Assembly: GCA_028284925.1 (NCBI GenBank)
Contig: JANQQT010000012.1
Span: forward strand, 1-34,545
Direction: 5' to 3'
Length of the DNA stretch: 34,545 nt
Origin: Phycisphaeraceae bacterium
GTDB lineage: Bacteria > Planctomycetota > Phycisphaerae > Phycisphaerales > Zrk34
The position numbers were made by a program, and so were the translations under genes. This document shows positions 16,710 to 25,780 of the stretch, piece after piece (position 1 is the first letter of the stretch; each line of letters opens with the position of its first letter). The notes under the pieces are model-generated. The model saw only the letters and a program-made list of their open reading frames with translations. It made no database searches and had not been told where the DNA came from.

Positions 16710-18773
16710 ATGCCCAGAATCACGTTGCCTGATGGTAACATCAAGGGATTCGACTCCCCTACCACTCCACACGAAGTCGCCCTCTCGATCAGCGAAGGTC
16801 TCGCACGCGCCACTATCGGCGCCAAGGTCAACGATCAACTCGTCGACGCCACTCATACCATCGATTCAGACGCAGCCATCTCACTCATCACCAAACCACG
16901 TAAAGGCGTGCCCTTCAACGAACAGGATGCCGATGCCCTCTATCTCCTTCGCCACTCCACGGCCCACGTCATGGCCGAAGCCATACAGCGACTCTGGCCC
17001 GATACCCTTCTCGCATACGGGCCACCTCTCGACAACGGCTTCTACTACGACATCTACCTCGAACAACCCATCTCATCAGACGACTTTCCCGCCATCGAAG
17101 CAGAGATGAAAAAAATCGTTAAGGAAAAGCGTCCGTTCACACGCTATGAACTCTCTGCCGCCGATGGTATGAATCGCCTCAACGATGAAGGCAACAAATA
17201 TAAAATCGACAACGCCCAACGCGCCATCGACGGCGGTGCAGAATCCCTCAGTTGGTACGTCACAGGCCAAAAGGACGAAAACTGGGAAGACCTATGTATG
17301 GGGCCACACCTTCCCAACACCTCCGCCATCGGTGCATTCAAGGTCATGTCCATCGCCTCCTCCAACTGGCATGGCGATGTCACCTCCGACCGATTCCAAC
17401 GCGTCTACGGCACGGCCTTTTTCTCCAACGCCGACCTCGAACAATACCTCGAACAACTCGAACAGGCGCGTCAGCGTGACCATCGCGTTATAGGCAAAAA
17501 GCTCCAACTCTTTCACACCGATGATCAGGTTGGCCAGGGACTTATTCTCTGGACCCCACGAGGCGCGATGATCCGCCAACTGCTTCAGGACTTTATTATG
17601 AAGCACCTGATCCGGCAGGGATACTCTCAGGTCTTCACGCCTCACATCGGGAAACTTGACCTTTACAAAACCTCCGGTCACTACCCTTACTATCAGGAAA
17701 GTCAGTTTCCTCCACTCATCAATCCCGACCAGATCAGTGCCCTGGCCGAGGAGGGCTGTTCATGCGGCGAACTCTCCAACAGAATGCAGGATGGCGAAAT
17801 CGACGGTTATCTCCTCAAGCCCATGAACTGTCCGCACCACATCAAAATCTACGCCAGCCAGCCCCGCAGTTACCGTGATCTTCCGATTCGCCTTGCCGAG
17901 TTTGGCACAGTCTACCGGTGGGAACAGTCCGGCGAAGTTGGAGGCATGACCCGTGTCCGTGGTTTCACGCAGGATGATGCACACCTTTTCGTCACCGAGG
18001 ATCAACTCCAGGACGAACTCATCGGATGTCTGGAACTCGTCGGGATCATTTTTAAGACACTTGGCATTAGCGATTACCGCGTTCGCGTCGGCCTGAGAGA
18101 TCCGGATGACAAAAAATATGTCGGTGACCCCGAAAACTGGGATAAGGCGGAAGAGGCTTGCCGCACTGCAGCCGCGACTCTGGGCGTTCCCTTTGATGCC
18201 GAACCGGGTGAAGCGGCGTTCTACGGTCCGAAGATCGACTTCGTGATGCAGGATGCAATCGGCCGCGACTGGCAGACCGGTACGGTTCAGGTCGATTACA
18301 ACCTTCCCATCCGTTTCAATCTGGAATACAACGGATCGGACAACAAGACACATCGTCCCATCATGATTCATCGCGCGCCTTTCGGTTCGATGGAGCGATT
18401 CATCGGGTGTCTCATCGAACACTTCGCCGGTGCTTTCCCCCTCTGGCTCGCGCCCGAACAATTCCGTGTCCTCCCCGTCAGCGAAAAATTCATGGAATAC
18501 GCGATAACCGTCCACGACAAACTCACCGCCGAACCCTTCCGCTCCGTCCTCGACGACTCCGACAACCGCGTACAGGCCAAAATCAAAGTCGCGCAGGAAG
18601 ACAAAATCCCCTACATGCTCGTCGTCGGCGGCCGCGATAAGGATGCCGGTACGGTCAGCATCCGCCACCGCACTGAAGGCGACCTGGGCGCACTACCGCT
18701 TGACGAATTCATTAGCCAAGCCAATGCCGAAGTCGCCTCCTTTGGCAAGTCCACAATTACGGTAAATTCCTGA
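16710..18773 (+). CDS. thrS: Threonine--tRNA ligase
   Basis: This cytosolic enzyme of 687 residues charges tRNA-Thr with threonine. Domains in order: TGS (residues 1-63, ITLPDGNIKGFDSP), the second additional (editing) domain with H82-S-T-A-H86, a class II catalytic core with the NCPHH zinc-ligand motif at C374 and motif 2 (FGTVYRWEQSGEVGGMTRVRGFTQDDAH), and an anticodon-binding domain (APEQFRVLPVSEKF to the end). Before NCPHH an extra stretch (about 333-370, FPPLINPDQISALAEEGCSC) is inserted compared with the E. coli type, where this linker is short. It carries a CxC pair. AAGGA 7 nt before ATG supports the start. A secreted esterase follows after 37 nt. Confidence 0.97.
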   Translation: MPRITLPDGNIKGFDSPTTPHEVALSISEGLARATIGAKVNDQLVDATHTIDSDAAISLITKPRKGVPFNEQDADALYLLRHSTAHVMAEAIQRLWPDTLLAYGPPLDNGFYYDIYLEQPISSDDFPAIEAEMKKIVKEKRPFTRYELSAADGMNRLNDEGNKYKIDNAQRAIDGGAESLSWYVTGQKDENWEDLCMGPHLPNTSAIGAFKVMSIASSNWHGDVTSDRFQRVYGTAFFSNADLEQYLEQLEQARQRDHRVIGKKLQLFHTDDQVGQGLILWTPRGAMIRQLLQDFIMKHLIRQGYSQVFTPHIGKLDLYKTSGHYPYYQESQFPPLINPDQISALAEEGCSCGELSNRMQDGEIDGYLLKPMNCPHHIKIYASQPRSYRDLPIRLAEFGTVYRWEQSGEVGGMTRVRGFTQDDAHLFVTEDQLQDELIGCLELVGIIFKTLGISDYRVRVGLRDPDDKKYVGDPENWDKAEEACRTAAATLGVPFDAEPGEAAFYGPKIDFVMQDAIGRDWQTGTVQVDYNLPIRFNLEYNGSDNKTHRPIMIHRAPFGSMERFIGCLIEHFAGAFPLWLAPEQFRVLPVSEKFMEYAITVHDKLTAEPFRSVLDDSDNRVQAKIKVAQEDKIPYMLVVGGRDKDAGTVSIRHRTEGDLGALPLDEFISQANAEVASFGKSTITVNS

Positions 18774-18810
18774 GAACGAATAACCCAACTCCAATCAAAC
18801 GAGTCTCCCC

Positions 18811-19716
18811 ATGCCCATCAAATACACCACATTTATCATCGCTCTCCTCCTAACCGCCCCCCTCTCGGCCCAAGACAAAAAAACCAATAAATTCCCCCAT
18901 GGCCCCTTCTCTAAAAGACAACCCAACATTCCCAAGGGAACTGTCACTGAACATACCCACCGCAGCAAGATCTTCCCCGGCACAATCCGCCGATACTGGG
19001 TGTACGTACCCAAACAATACGATCCCAATACACCCGCCGCTGTCATGGTCTTTCAGGATGGCCACACCTATGTCTCGGAAACCGGCGACTTCCGAACGCC
19101 CATCGTCTTCGACAACCTCATTCACAAGAAACAGATGCCCGTTACGATCGGCATCTTTATTAATCCAGGCCACCGCGGGCCCAAACTCCCGGAGAAACGC
19201 GGATGGGCCGCGCGCCCCAACAACCGAAGCTACGAATACGACTCGGTCTCCGATCAATACGCGCGTTTCCTCCTTGATGAGGTCCTTCCCACTATTGGCA
19301 AAAAGTATAACCTCACCAAAGAACCTCAGGGACGCGCCATCTGCGGTATCAGCAGTGGAGGAATTTGCGCCTTCACAGCGGCATGGCACCGACCCGACGC
19401 CTTCTCAAAAGTGCTTTCGCACATTGGAAGCTTCACCAACATCCGCGGCGGACATGTGTACCCATCCCTTATCCGCAAGGGAGCGAAACGCCCCATTCGC
19501 GTCTTCCTACAGGATGGTACAAACGACCTCAATAACTCCCACGGCAACTGGTGGCTCGCAAACCTCCAAATGGAATCCGCACTCAAATTCAGGAAATACG
19601 ACTACAAGTTCGTCTCCTCAGACGGCGCGCACAACGGAAGACACGGCGGGCAGATACTCCCTCAATCCCTCATATGGCTCTGGCGTGACTACAAAATCAA
19701 GACTTCCTCCAAGTAA
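18811..19716 (+). CDS. Secreted esterase, alpha/beta hydrolase of the esterase D / enterochelin esterase-like family
   Basis: The 301-residue protein starts with a clear signal peptide ending APLSA-Q (residues 1-20), so it should be periplasmic or released. The fold is of the PF00756 type: RYWVYVPKQYD, VMVFQDGHTYV, the nucleophile elbow G179-I-S181-S-G183, an acidic loop LQDGTND (D235 or D239), and a catalytic histidine in SDGAHNGRHGG (H274 or H278). Planctomycete members often act on carbohydrate esters or acylated sugars, but the substrate cannot be read from the sequence. It follows thrS by 37 nt, without a convincing Shine-Dalgarno or terminator between them, so its expression may depend on thrS transcription. 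Confidence 0.88.
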   Translation: MPIKYTTFIIALLLTAPLSAQDKKTNKFPHGPFSKRQPNIPKGTVTEHTHRSKIFPGTIRRYWVYVPKQYDPNTPAAVMVFQDGHTYVSETGDFRTPIVFDNLIHKKQMPVTIGIFINPGHRGPKLPEKRGWAARPNNRSYEYDSVSDQYARFLLDEVLPTIGKKYNLTKEPQGRAICGISSGGICAFTAAWHRPDAFSKVLSHIGSFTNIRGGHVYPSLIRKGAKRPIRVFLQDGTNDLNNSHGNWWLANLQMESALKFRKYDYKFVSSDGAHNGRHGGQILPQSLIWLWRDYKIKTSSK

Positions 19717-19829
19717 AAATTCGCCCCAAACCTGAGTCACCATATTCGCCACCTGTTGCTCCTCCACTTCGCCGTTCCTACGATTTCGCCACCCAATTCC
19801 ACCCAACCCGCCAAAGAGAAAGACCAGCC

Positions 19830-20918
19830 ATGTCACTCTCCAAAGAAATCATTATCGATCATCTGCGAACTATCGCAGACCCCGCCACCGATCGTGACAT
19901 CGTCACCGCAGACCGCGTCAAGAACATCGCACTCTGTGAAGGTCGAATTACCCTTCGAATCGAATCACCCACCTCCGACCCGAACGCCAAGGAAGCACTT
20001 CGCAACGGTATCCGAAACGCTCTTGCCCCCGTCAAGGAACATATCCAGCAACTCAACATCGATCTTGTCGAGCCTCCCCCCACCGACCGACCGGCCCAAC
20101 CCGCAGGCCCCCCGAAGAGCCCTCTACCCAACGTCAAACACATCATCGCCATCGGCGCCGGCAAAGGCGGCGTGGGAAAAAGCACGGTCTCCGTTAGCGT
20201 CGCGGTCGGACTCGCCCGGCGCGGACTCAAGGTCGGTCTACTCGATGGTGACATCTACGGCCCCTCCGTCCCGACACTTCTCGGACTCGATAGCCACGAC
20301 ATCCAGGGAACCAGCCAGACTATCCTCCCCTTTGAGGTCCACGGTATTAAGACCATGACCATCGGTAAGCTGGTTGAACCGGATAAACCCCTCATCTGGC
20401 GCGGCCCGATGGCCCACGGAGCCTTCCGACAACTCGCCATGCAGACCAAATGGGGCGATTTGGACATCCTCGTCATTGACCTCCCTCCAGGCACGGGCGA
20501 CGTTCCGCTGACACTTGCCCAGATGCTCCCGCTCACCGGGGCCGTCATTGTCTGCACACCCCAAAAAGTCGCGCAGGACGACGCCACACGCGCCGCGGGC
20601 ATGTTCAATCAACTCAATGTCCCCGTCCTAGGCGTCGTCGAAAACATGAGCTACTTCATCGGTGACGATGGAAAGGAATACGACATCTTTGGAAAAGGGG
20701 GCGCGGCACAAATGGCAGAGCGTCTCAGCATCCCACTCCTCGGCTCAATCCCCATCCACATGGACCTCCGCGCCAATTGCGATGAAGGCAACCCCACCAA
20801 AAACTTCGAATCCAACGAACAACTTGCCGCCGAACTCAACGACCTCGCTCAAAACATCCAAGTCGCCGTTGAAAATGCCGCCTCCCAATCCGCCGCCCCA
20901 ACAATCTCCATCACCTAA
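19830..20918 (+). CDS. mrp: Mrp/NBP35-family P-loop ATPase (iron-sulfur cluster carrier)
   Basis: The 362-residue protein has an N-terminal MIP18/DUF59-like domain (residues 1-85), a proline-rich linker, and a ParA/Mrp ATPase with deviant Walker A GKGGVGKST at about 111-119. Further family motifs are LLDGDIYGPSVPTLLG, WRGPMAHGAFRQL, DILVIDLPPGTGD and VENMSYF. Mrp/ApbC proteins carry Fe-S clusters to apo-proteins in the cytosol. The CxxC pair that follows NMSYF in many members (CPHC) is replaced by GDDG; such variants also occur in other phyla, so function is not excluded. No good Shine-Dalgarno is seen. The gene converges with the next one at 6 nt. Confidence 0.94.
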   Translation: MSLSKEIIIDHLRTIADPATDRDIVTADRVKNIALCEGRITLRIESPTSDPNAKEALRNGIRNALAPVKEHIQQLNIDLVEPPPTDRPAQPAGPPKSPLPNVKHIIAIGAGKGGVGKSTVSVSVAVGLARRGLKVGLLDGDIYGPSVPTLLGLDSHDIQGTSQTILPFEVHGIKTMTIGKLVEPDKPLIWRGPMAHGAFRQLAMQTKWGDLDILVIDLPPGTGDVPLTLAQMLPLTGAVIVCTPQKVAQDDATRAAGMFNQLNVPVLGVVENMSYFIGDDGKEYDIFGKGGAAQMAERLSIPLLGSIPIHMDLRANCDEGNPTKNFESNEQLAAELNDLAQNIQVAVENAASQSAAPTISIT

Positions 20919-20924
20919 CCGATT

Positions 20925-23102
20925 TCAAATCGGCAACTTGACCCCGGCCTTCAACAACAAACGCCTCGCCTGATTCATCGGAACCCACCGAGCACTCCCA
21001 TCACCAAATAAGATGTTGATTCCTTCCTGATTGTGACGCCCCAGTTTCTCATACATCAAAATCACGTTCGTGTCACCATCCCATTTCTTTCCTTTACCCA
21101 GATAAACAAAATTACAATGCTTCTCAAGCCACGCCGCAATCCCCATGCGATCCATTCTGTTCTTGGGAAACGCCTTTAATATCGCCTCCTGCTTTCTGCC
21201 CGTAACCGAAGGACACAAAAAGATCTTCGGACTCGCAAATTTCCCTGCAGCCATATCGACCAGCGAATCAGGCAACTTCCCATTATTGTCCGCTGAGTAG
21301 ACGGACATGATCGTACCGATACTCTTCATATTCGACGCACAAACCGTCCGATTCACCGCCTCATTCGCATTCCCCAGTGATGGCAACAAAACACTAATCG
21401 CCACCGCAGTCGGCGTCACCGCCGAAGTCGCCAAGTCCAATGGCCCCTGACTACTGAATAGCTCCGCTCCTGGAAACGAACTGGTTGCCCGTGAATGCCA
21501 ACCCTTGCTATCCACCCACGCCGCCCTACCTGACGCCTCAAAATACTTCGCGAGATTCTCAGCCTTTGGCACCAACTTTTTGAACTCATCCAATTCAAAC
21601 TGATCCAACAACTCACGCCAGTCCGAAAACACCCGATTCAATTCCTTTGGAGCATCCACATAAACAAACGAAGTCGGCCGCCCAACCCCCAGCCCACGCA
21701 TCACCGCCACAAACTTCGCATTATCCTTGATATTGGTGCGACCCTCCCGCGCATGCTTTATTGCCGACTTCAGATGGGCCACCTTACTCCCGAAATACAA
21801 ATAACCATCCGCAACCGTCCACGCCAGAGGCTCACCGTCAACAACCAACGAAGTAATCACCGCATCCCCGTGCTGTTCACGCGTCACCTTCACGGCCCCC
21901 TCAGCTCCGAAATTCATCAACTGCGTTAACATGTCCATCATCTTCGCGGTCTTTTTGGCATCACGAGGCCGATGAACAATCATCTGTTGTCGCCAACCCG
22001 ACTTCATCTCAGGAGTTCTATACACCGTCCAGATCGACCCGATCGCGTCAATGATATCCTTCTCAAGATCCAGACCTATCTGCTCCTTGACCTCCTCTAA
22101 ACCAATTTCATACCCTTCCTTCAAATCAGGAAACGCCTTAAAGATGCGATCACGAATCTCAACATACACCGCATTCACATCAAACTGACTCACGTTCGCC
22201 CACGTCGCGGACCTCGGAATCAACTTGTAAACATCCTGCCCCAACGGCGCATCGTCCCAGATCTTCAACAACCCCGTCTTCTTCCCCTTTAACATCACGC
22301 TACTACGCGACACCCAACTCTTGCCAGAAAAACCGCTCGTCCACACAATCTGCCTAAACCCATCCAGTCGCAATGCATCCCGTATCGGTGGCCACATCTT
22401 CGTATCAAGATCATCACCCGCCGCCGCAAACCGATCGTAAAACTTCACGCCTTTCTCAATATCAAGATACCCCACCAACGCCGGACGTTTCACGCCTCCC
22501 TCGAGCGACGCCTTGAAACGCGCATCACGAAATAGCGTCTTATTATTCTTCCCAGTCAACGTTTGAATCAACTTAAATACACCCCCCTCATTCACCCCAA
22601 GCCCTAATAACACGAACCGTTTGTCAACCACCCTGATCCAGTCCTTGGAGTCCGCTCCGGCCAACTGCAACAAACCCTCCAGATCCAAGGTTAACGCTTC
22701 CGCCTGCTTAGCAGCATCCCACAAAAGCACAAATGAGGGCGGGTTATTCACATTCTTCGGCAAACCCACGTAAATCGCCATCGGTCGACGCCACGAATAA
22801 TCCATCACGCGCCCTACAGCGTTCATCACAACCCCAAATTGAGGTGGCAACTCACCCCCAAATTTCTTCAAGGCTCCATCGAAAACCTTCTTGATCAACG
22901 CCCGCCCCTGAAATGCCTTCGAAAAACCCGCCAGATTCGATCCGGCGTAATCCTCACCTAATTCGTCAACGCCCTTCCATCCCAGATACAAAACCGCATC
23001 CGACGGGATCAGGTCCGCCAACGGCTGACCTTTCGCCTCACGCCAACTCCCCATCATAAACAACAATACTAAAAACACGCCACTGAAATGACGACCAATC
23101 AT
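20925..23102 (-). CDS. Large secreted DUF3352-like protein with pilin-like H-x9-DG-type C-terminus
   Basis: A signal peptide (FLVLLFMMGS to AKG, residues 1-25) precedes a 725-residue protein. Residues about 28-560 resemble DUF3352-type planctomycete proteins: PLADLIPSDAVLYLGWKGVD, repeated beta-alpha stretches, and VDGEPLAWTVADGYLYFGS followed by a loop that reports a score-like value. From about residue 580 the sequence changes to the type seen in planctomycete pseudopilin-like (DUF1559/H-X9-DG) proteins: SVLLPSLGNANEAVNRTVCA, SNMKSIGTIMSVYSADNNGK, and GINILFGDGSARWVP near the end. A prepilin leader is not at this internal junction. GGGAG before the ATG supports the start. The function is unknown; cell-surface or periplasmic placement is likely. 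Confidence 0.8.
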   Translation of the reverse strand: MIGRHFSGVFLVLLFMMGSWREAKGQPLADLIPSDAVLYLGWKGVDELGEDYAGSNLAGFSKAFQGRALIKKVFDGALKKFGGELPPQFGVVMNAVGRVMDYSWRRPMAIYVGLPKNVNNPPSFVLLWDAAKQAEALTLDLEGLLQLAGADSKDWIRVVDKRFVLLGLGVNEGGVFKLIQTLTGKNNKTLFRDARFKASLEGGVKRPALVGYLDIEKGVKFYDRFAAAGDDLDTKMWPPIRDALRLDGFRQIVWTSGFSGKSWVSRSSVMLKGKKTGLLKIWDDAPLGQDVYKLIPRSATWANVSQFDVNAVYVEIRDRIFKAFPDLKEGYEIGLEEVKEQIGLDLEKDIIDAIGSIWTVYRTPEMKSGWRQQMIVHRPRDAKKTAKMMDMLTQLMNFGAEGAVKVTREQHGDAVITSLVVDGEPLAWTVADGYLYFGSKVAHLKSAIKHAREGRTNIKDNAKFVAVMRGLGVGRPTSFVYVDAPKELNRVFSDWRELLDQFELDEFKKLVPKAENLAKYFEASGRAAWVDSKGWHSRATSSFPGAELFSSQGPLDLATSAVTPTAVAISVLLPSLGNANEAVNRTVCASNMKSIGTIMSVYSADNNGKLPDSLVDMAAGKFASPKIFLCPSVTGRKQEAILKAFPKNRMDRMGIAAWLEKHCNFVYLGKGKKWDGDTNVILMYEKLGRHNQEGINILFGDGSARWVPMNQARRLLLKAGVKLPI

Positions 23103-23224
23103 GATTCGACTCCCGAATTAGAGGAGATTCTGGTGAAAACCAACAATGACAAGTCTACCATAATTCGACTGGATTATCCTCCCCATTACACTCGGTTCTG
23201 TTGACACATAGGAGCTTTCTCACC

Positions 23225-23830
23225 ATGAAAGTGATTTTTCCAAACCTCCTTTCCACCCTCATACTCGCCTCCTCCCTCGCGCTCTCCGCCTGCCAGCCGG
23301 AGTCATCCTCTTCGCCCAAACCGACCAAAAAAGACAACCTAAAAGCCTCACCTGAAATCAAGACCCACACCCTCAAAGCAGAAAAGTGCGGCAACGTCCG
23401 CAACCTCCACGTCTTTGGCAATATCTACTTGGCCGGACAACCCCAGAAGGACGATTTCAAAATCCTCAAGGAACGAGGACTCAAGACCATCATCAACATG
23501 CGCACTGACGGCGAAATCAACTTCGATGAGAAAAAAGTCGTCGAAGACCTCGGCCTCAAATACGTCCACATCCCCTACCGCTCTGCATCACAACTTACAG
23601 ACGCCTACTTCGACAACGTTCGAAAACTCTTCAAATCCTCCAAAGACGGCGCCATTATGGTCCACTGCGGCTCAGCAAATCGCGTCGGAGCACTCTGGCT
23701 CGTCAAACGCACACTCGACGATGGACTCCCATACGACGAAGCTCTCAAGGAATCCAAAATCGTAGGCCTCCGATCCTTTCCCCTCATTAACAAAGCAAAA
23801 CAATACATCGAGAAGAATTCCTCGAAGTAA
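23225..23830 (+). CDS. Lipoprotein with DUF442-type (dual-specificity-like) phosphatase domain
   Basis: This 201-residue protein begins with a lipoprotein leader whose lipobox LSAC puts the acylated cysteine at C23. A Ser/Lys-rich linker follows. The domain starts NIYLAGQPQKDDFKILKERG with TIINMRTDGE, and its active-site loop is HCGSANRVGALW with C147 and R152 (the shortened C-x4-R form seen in this family). The family is related to beta-lactamase-hydrolase-like phosphatases. A membrane-bound periplasmic phosphatase is inferred; the substrate is unknown. AGGAG 10 nt before ATG 23225 decides the start over an in-frame TTG at 23201. The PLP-homeostasis gene follows after 80 nt. Confidence 0.88.
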   Translation: MKVIFPNLLSTLILASSLALSACQPESSSSPKPTKKDNLKASPEIKTHTLKAEKCGNVRNLHVFGNIYLAGQPQKDDFKILKERGLKTIINMRTDGEINFDEKKVVEDLGLKYVHIPYRSASQLTDAYFDNVRKLFKSSKDGAIMVHCGSANRVGALWLVKRTLDDGLPYDEALKESKIVGLRSFPLINKAKQYIEKNSSK

Positions 23831-23910
23831 TCGTCACCCGCGACTTGTGTAAAAAGCTCTGTGACCTTATCCTGTATGATATACCGAGCGGAAACAGGAG
23901 GTTATCGCTC

Positions 23911-24708
23911 ATGGCTCCACGCAACCAACTCAAAGACCGTTATCGCAGAATGCTCGATAACGTCGCAGATGCCGCGATAAAAAGCCGTCGCCAGCCCGAA
24001 GAAATTATTCCTGTCGCCGTCACCAAGTATGCCTCACCGGATCAGGTGCGTCAGCTTATTGAACTCGGTCATCAGGATCTCGGCGAGAGTCGCGTGCAGC
24101 AATTCCAGCAACGCGTCGCGATGGCCAACGAATTTATCGCACGACACAAAATCCTCTCCGGCTCCAGAAAGGCCGAACCTCCAGATCGTATCCGATGGCA
24201 CATGGTCGGCCACGTCCAGCGAAACAAAGTCAAACCACTCCTCCCTATCGTCCGACTGATCCACTCCGTCGATAGCCTACGCCTCACCGAAGAACTCCAG
24301 GCACAGGCCGCCAAAGCCGACCTTGATGTTGATTTCCTCCTGCAGGTCAACGTCGCAGGTGAAAAACAGAAGTCCGGCCTCTCCCTCCCCGCCGTTCCTC
24401 ACGTTGCTGAACAAATCCAGACGATGTTTAACCTCCGTCTTAGAGGCCTTATGATGATGGCGCCTCAGGCCGAAGACCCTGAAGAATGTCGCCCCTGGTT
24501 CTCCCGGTGTGCCGAACTTTTCCATGAAATGCGTCGTGATGGCCATTACGGAAAAGACTTCAACCTCCTTTCCATGGGCATGAGCAACGACTATCAGGTT
24601 GCCATCGAATCCGGCGCAAACATGGTGCGCATTGGCACCGCTCTCTTCGGCGACGCCGACCCGCCAACGATCAACTGCAATACCAGGCAACAAAAAGTTA
24701 CCCGATAA
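23911..24708 (+). CDS. yggS: Pyridoxal phosphate homeostasis protein (YggS/PLPBP family)
   Basis: The 265-residue protein binds PLP without known catalysis and buffers vitamin B6 and amino-acid metabolism in the cytosol. The PLP lysine is K39 in IPVAVTKYASPDQV. Other family motifs are LGESRVQQF, WHMVGHVQRNKVKPLL, IHSVDSLRL, VNVAGEKQKSGL, LSMGMSNDYQVAIESGANMVRIGTALFG. A perfect AGGAGG ending 9 nt before ATG 23911 fixes the start, although an in-frame TTG at 23845 also exists. A TATGAT hexamer at 23875-23880 may be a -10. It is about 30 residues longer than E. coli YggS, mainly in the loop with RHKILSGSRKAEPPDR. Confidence 0.95.
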   Translation: MAPRNQLKDRYRRMLDNVADAAIKSRRQPEEIIPVAVTKYASPDQVRQLIELGHQDLGESRVQQFQQRVAMANEFIARHKILSGSRKAEPPDRIRWHMVGHVQRNKVKPLLPIVRLIHSVDSLRLTEELQAQAAKADLDVDFLLQVNVAGEKQKSGLSLPAVPHVAEQIQTMFNLRLRGLMMMAPQAEDPEECRPWFSRCAELFHEMRRDGHYGKDFNLLSMGMSNDYQVAIESGANMVRIGTALFGDADPPTINCNTRQQKVTR

Positions 24709-24916
24709 CCCAATCTAAGCACACGTGCATTATTTCCGGACGCCCCACACCAGACGAGCGAGGGCTTTTTGCAGGTGCGCCCATCAATATGTCCGCGATA
24801 ACATCAACTCTATCCGAAACGATTGACCGAAACCCGATCGTCCAGACACACCTAATTCCGAGAGTGTTCCGGGAGCAGATTTTGGAAGTCGCTAAATGTA
24901 CAAGGTCCCGGCCATA

Positions 24917-24946
24917 AGAAAAATCCCCCGACACCATCGGGGGATT
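24917..24946 (-). terminator. Rho-independent terminator for the proline-rich membrane protein gene
   Basis: On the minus strand AATCCCCCGA / TCGGGGGATT form a perfect 10-bp stem with a 5-nt loop (24946-24922), followed by TTTTTCTT. It lies 30 nt after the stop codon of the gene at 24976-25569. The 210 nt to its left hold nothing else I can support. Confidence 0.85.
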
Positions 24947-24975
24947 ACATAAGTCAATCTAAAATTTCACCTCCG

Positions 24976-25569
24976 CTAACGAATGTTGGACATACTCACA
25001 ATACTCATGAGTGAACTCACATTCGCGACAAACAGGCTGAAGGTAATAATCCCCAGCATCACCATAGCAAGCCACCTCTCTGGTCCTACCGCCGTAGCGC
25101 CCAGACAGATCAACCCGAACACCAACACGATACCGCCAATCTGAAACAACAGCTCCGCCATCCAAAACGTACCCGCTGCGTCAAATCGCGCGTTGGCCGC
25201 CTCCTTGCGAAGACGCTTCAAGGTCTTACTTTCTTCTCCACGCCCGCGATCATTTTCCTCACGATCCTTATTTCGCTCAATCTGATAATCTGCCTGTTTC
25301 ACACTGATTCCATGCATCGTCAGTGATGAACATCCTCGCGCAGACATCACCAGCAACAAACCCACAAGCAAACACGGCCATGCAAAAGGTTTGAACATAT
25401 CCATTATCCCCCCACCCTGACTGCGCGGTCGACGCGGCACCTGCTGCGGCGGCGGTGGCCCCTGTGGAGCACCATGCATATGCGGAGGCGGCTGATGAAC
25501 AGGCGTCGGATGAGGACGACCCGGCTGCGGCCCTTGCGGTCCCTGCGGTCCAGGTGGCATCTGTGACAT
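24976..25569 (-). CDS. Proline-rich small membrane protein, function unknown
   Basis: The 197-residue protein has a cytosol-like N-terminal tail of about 50 residues rich in Pro, Gln, Gly and His (MSQMPPGPQGPQGPQPGRPH), a first membrane segment (about 59-75, PFAWPCLLVGLLLVMSA), a charged helical stretch (ISVKQADYQIERNKDREEND; RLRKEAANARFDAA), and two C-terminal membrane segments (FQIGGIVLVFGLICLG and LAMVMLGIITFSLFVANV). No enzyme motif is visible. AAGGA 7 nt before ATG supports the start, and a strong hairpin terminator follows. The charged loop could form a coiled coil. It is transcribed away from hpnH. Confidence 0.78.
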   Translation of the reverse strand: MSQMPPGPQGPQGPQPGRPHPTPVHQPPPHMHGAPQGPPPPQQVPRRPRSQGGGIMDMFKPFAWPCLLVGLLLVMSARGCSSLTMHGISVKQADYQIERNKDREENDRGRGEESKTLKRLRKEAANARFDAAGTFWMAELLFQIGGIVLVFGLICLGATAVGPERWLAMVMLGIITFSLFVANVSSLMSIVSMSNIR

Positions 25570-25707
25570 GGCGTTCCTTTACAACATAGGGTGATTAAAA
25601 CAAACCCCCTAATCCACGATTCGTCACATTTAACCGATCTCCCCTGCCTTTGCAAGGGTCTGTTACAACGTAACAACCTCATCAATAGTCCCTGATAAGG
25701 CCATACC

Positions 25708-25736
25708 TTGATAAAACACCTCTATTAGCCAACAAT
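25708..25736 (+). promoter_or_regulatory. Possible promoter of hpnH
   Basis: TTGATA (25708-25713, 5 of 6), a 17-nt spacer and AACAAT (25731-25736, 4 of 6) predict a start near 25743 and a leader of about 38 nt. The same promoter could serve the following collinear genes. Confidence 0.38.
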
Positions 25737-25780
25737 TTACCTGTCCTCCGCCCCCACGACACTCCTGATGAGGTACTTGA

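Noticed and set aside
17760-18668. 302-codon ORF antisense to thrS
   Set aside because: It lies wholly opposite conserved ThrS catalytic sequence, and its own translation shows no family features.
23199-23206. TTGACAC upstream of the DUF442 lipoprotein gene as a -35 element
   Set aside because: It is only about 20 nt before the ATG and partly overlaps the ribosome-binding site region, leaving no room for a -10 and leader.
24698-24937. 79-codon minus ORF beyond the proline-rich membrane protein gene
   Set aside because: Its start lies inside the hairpin terminator at 24917-24946, and no ribosome-binding site or family feature is visible.
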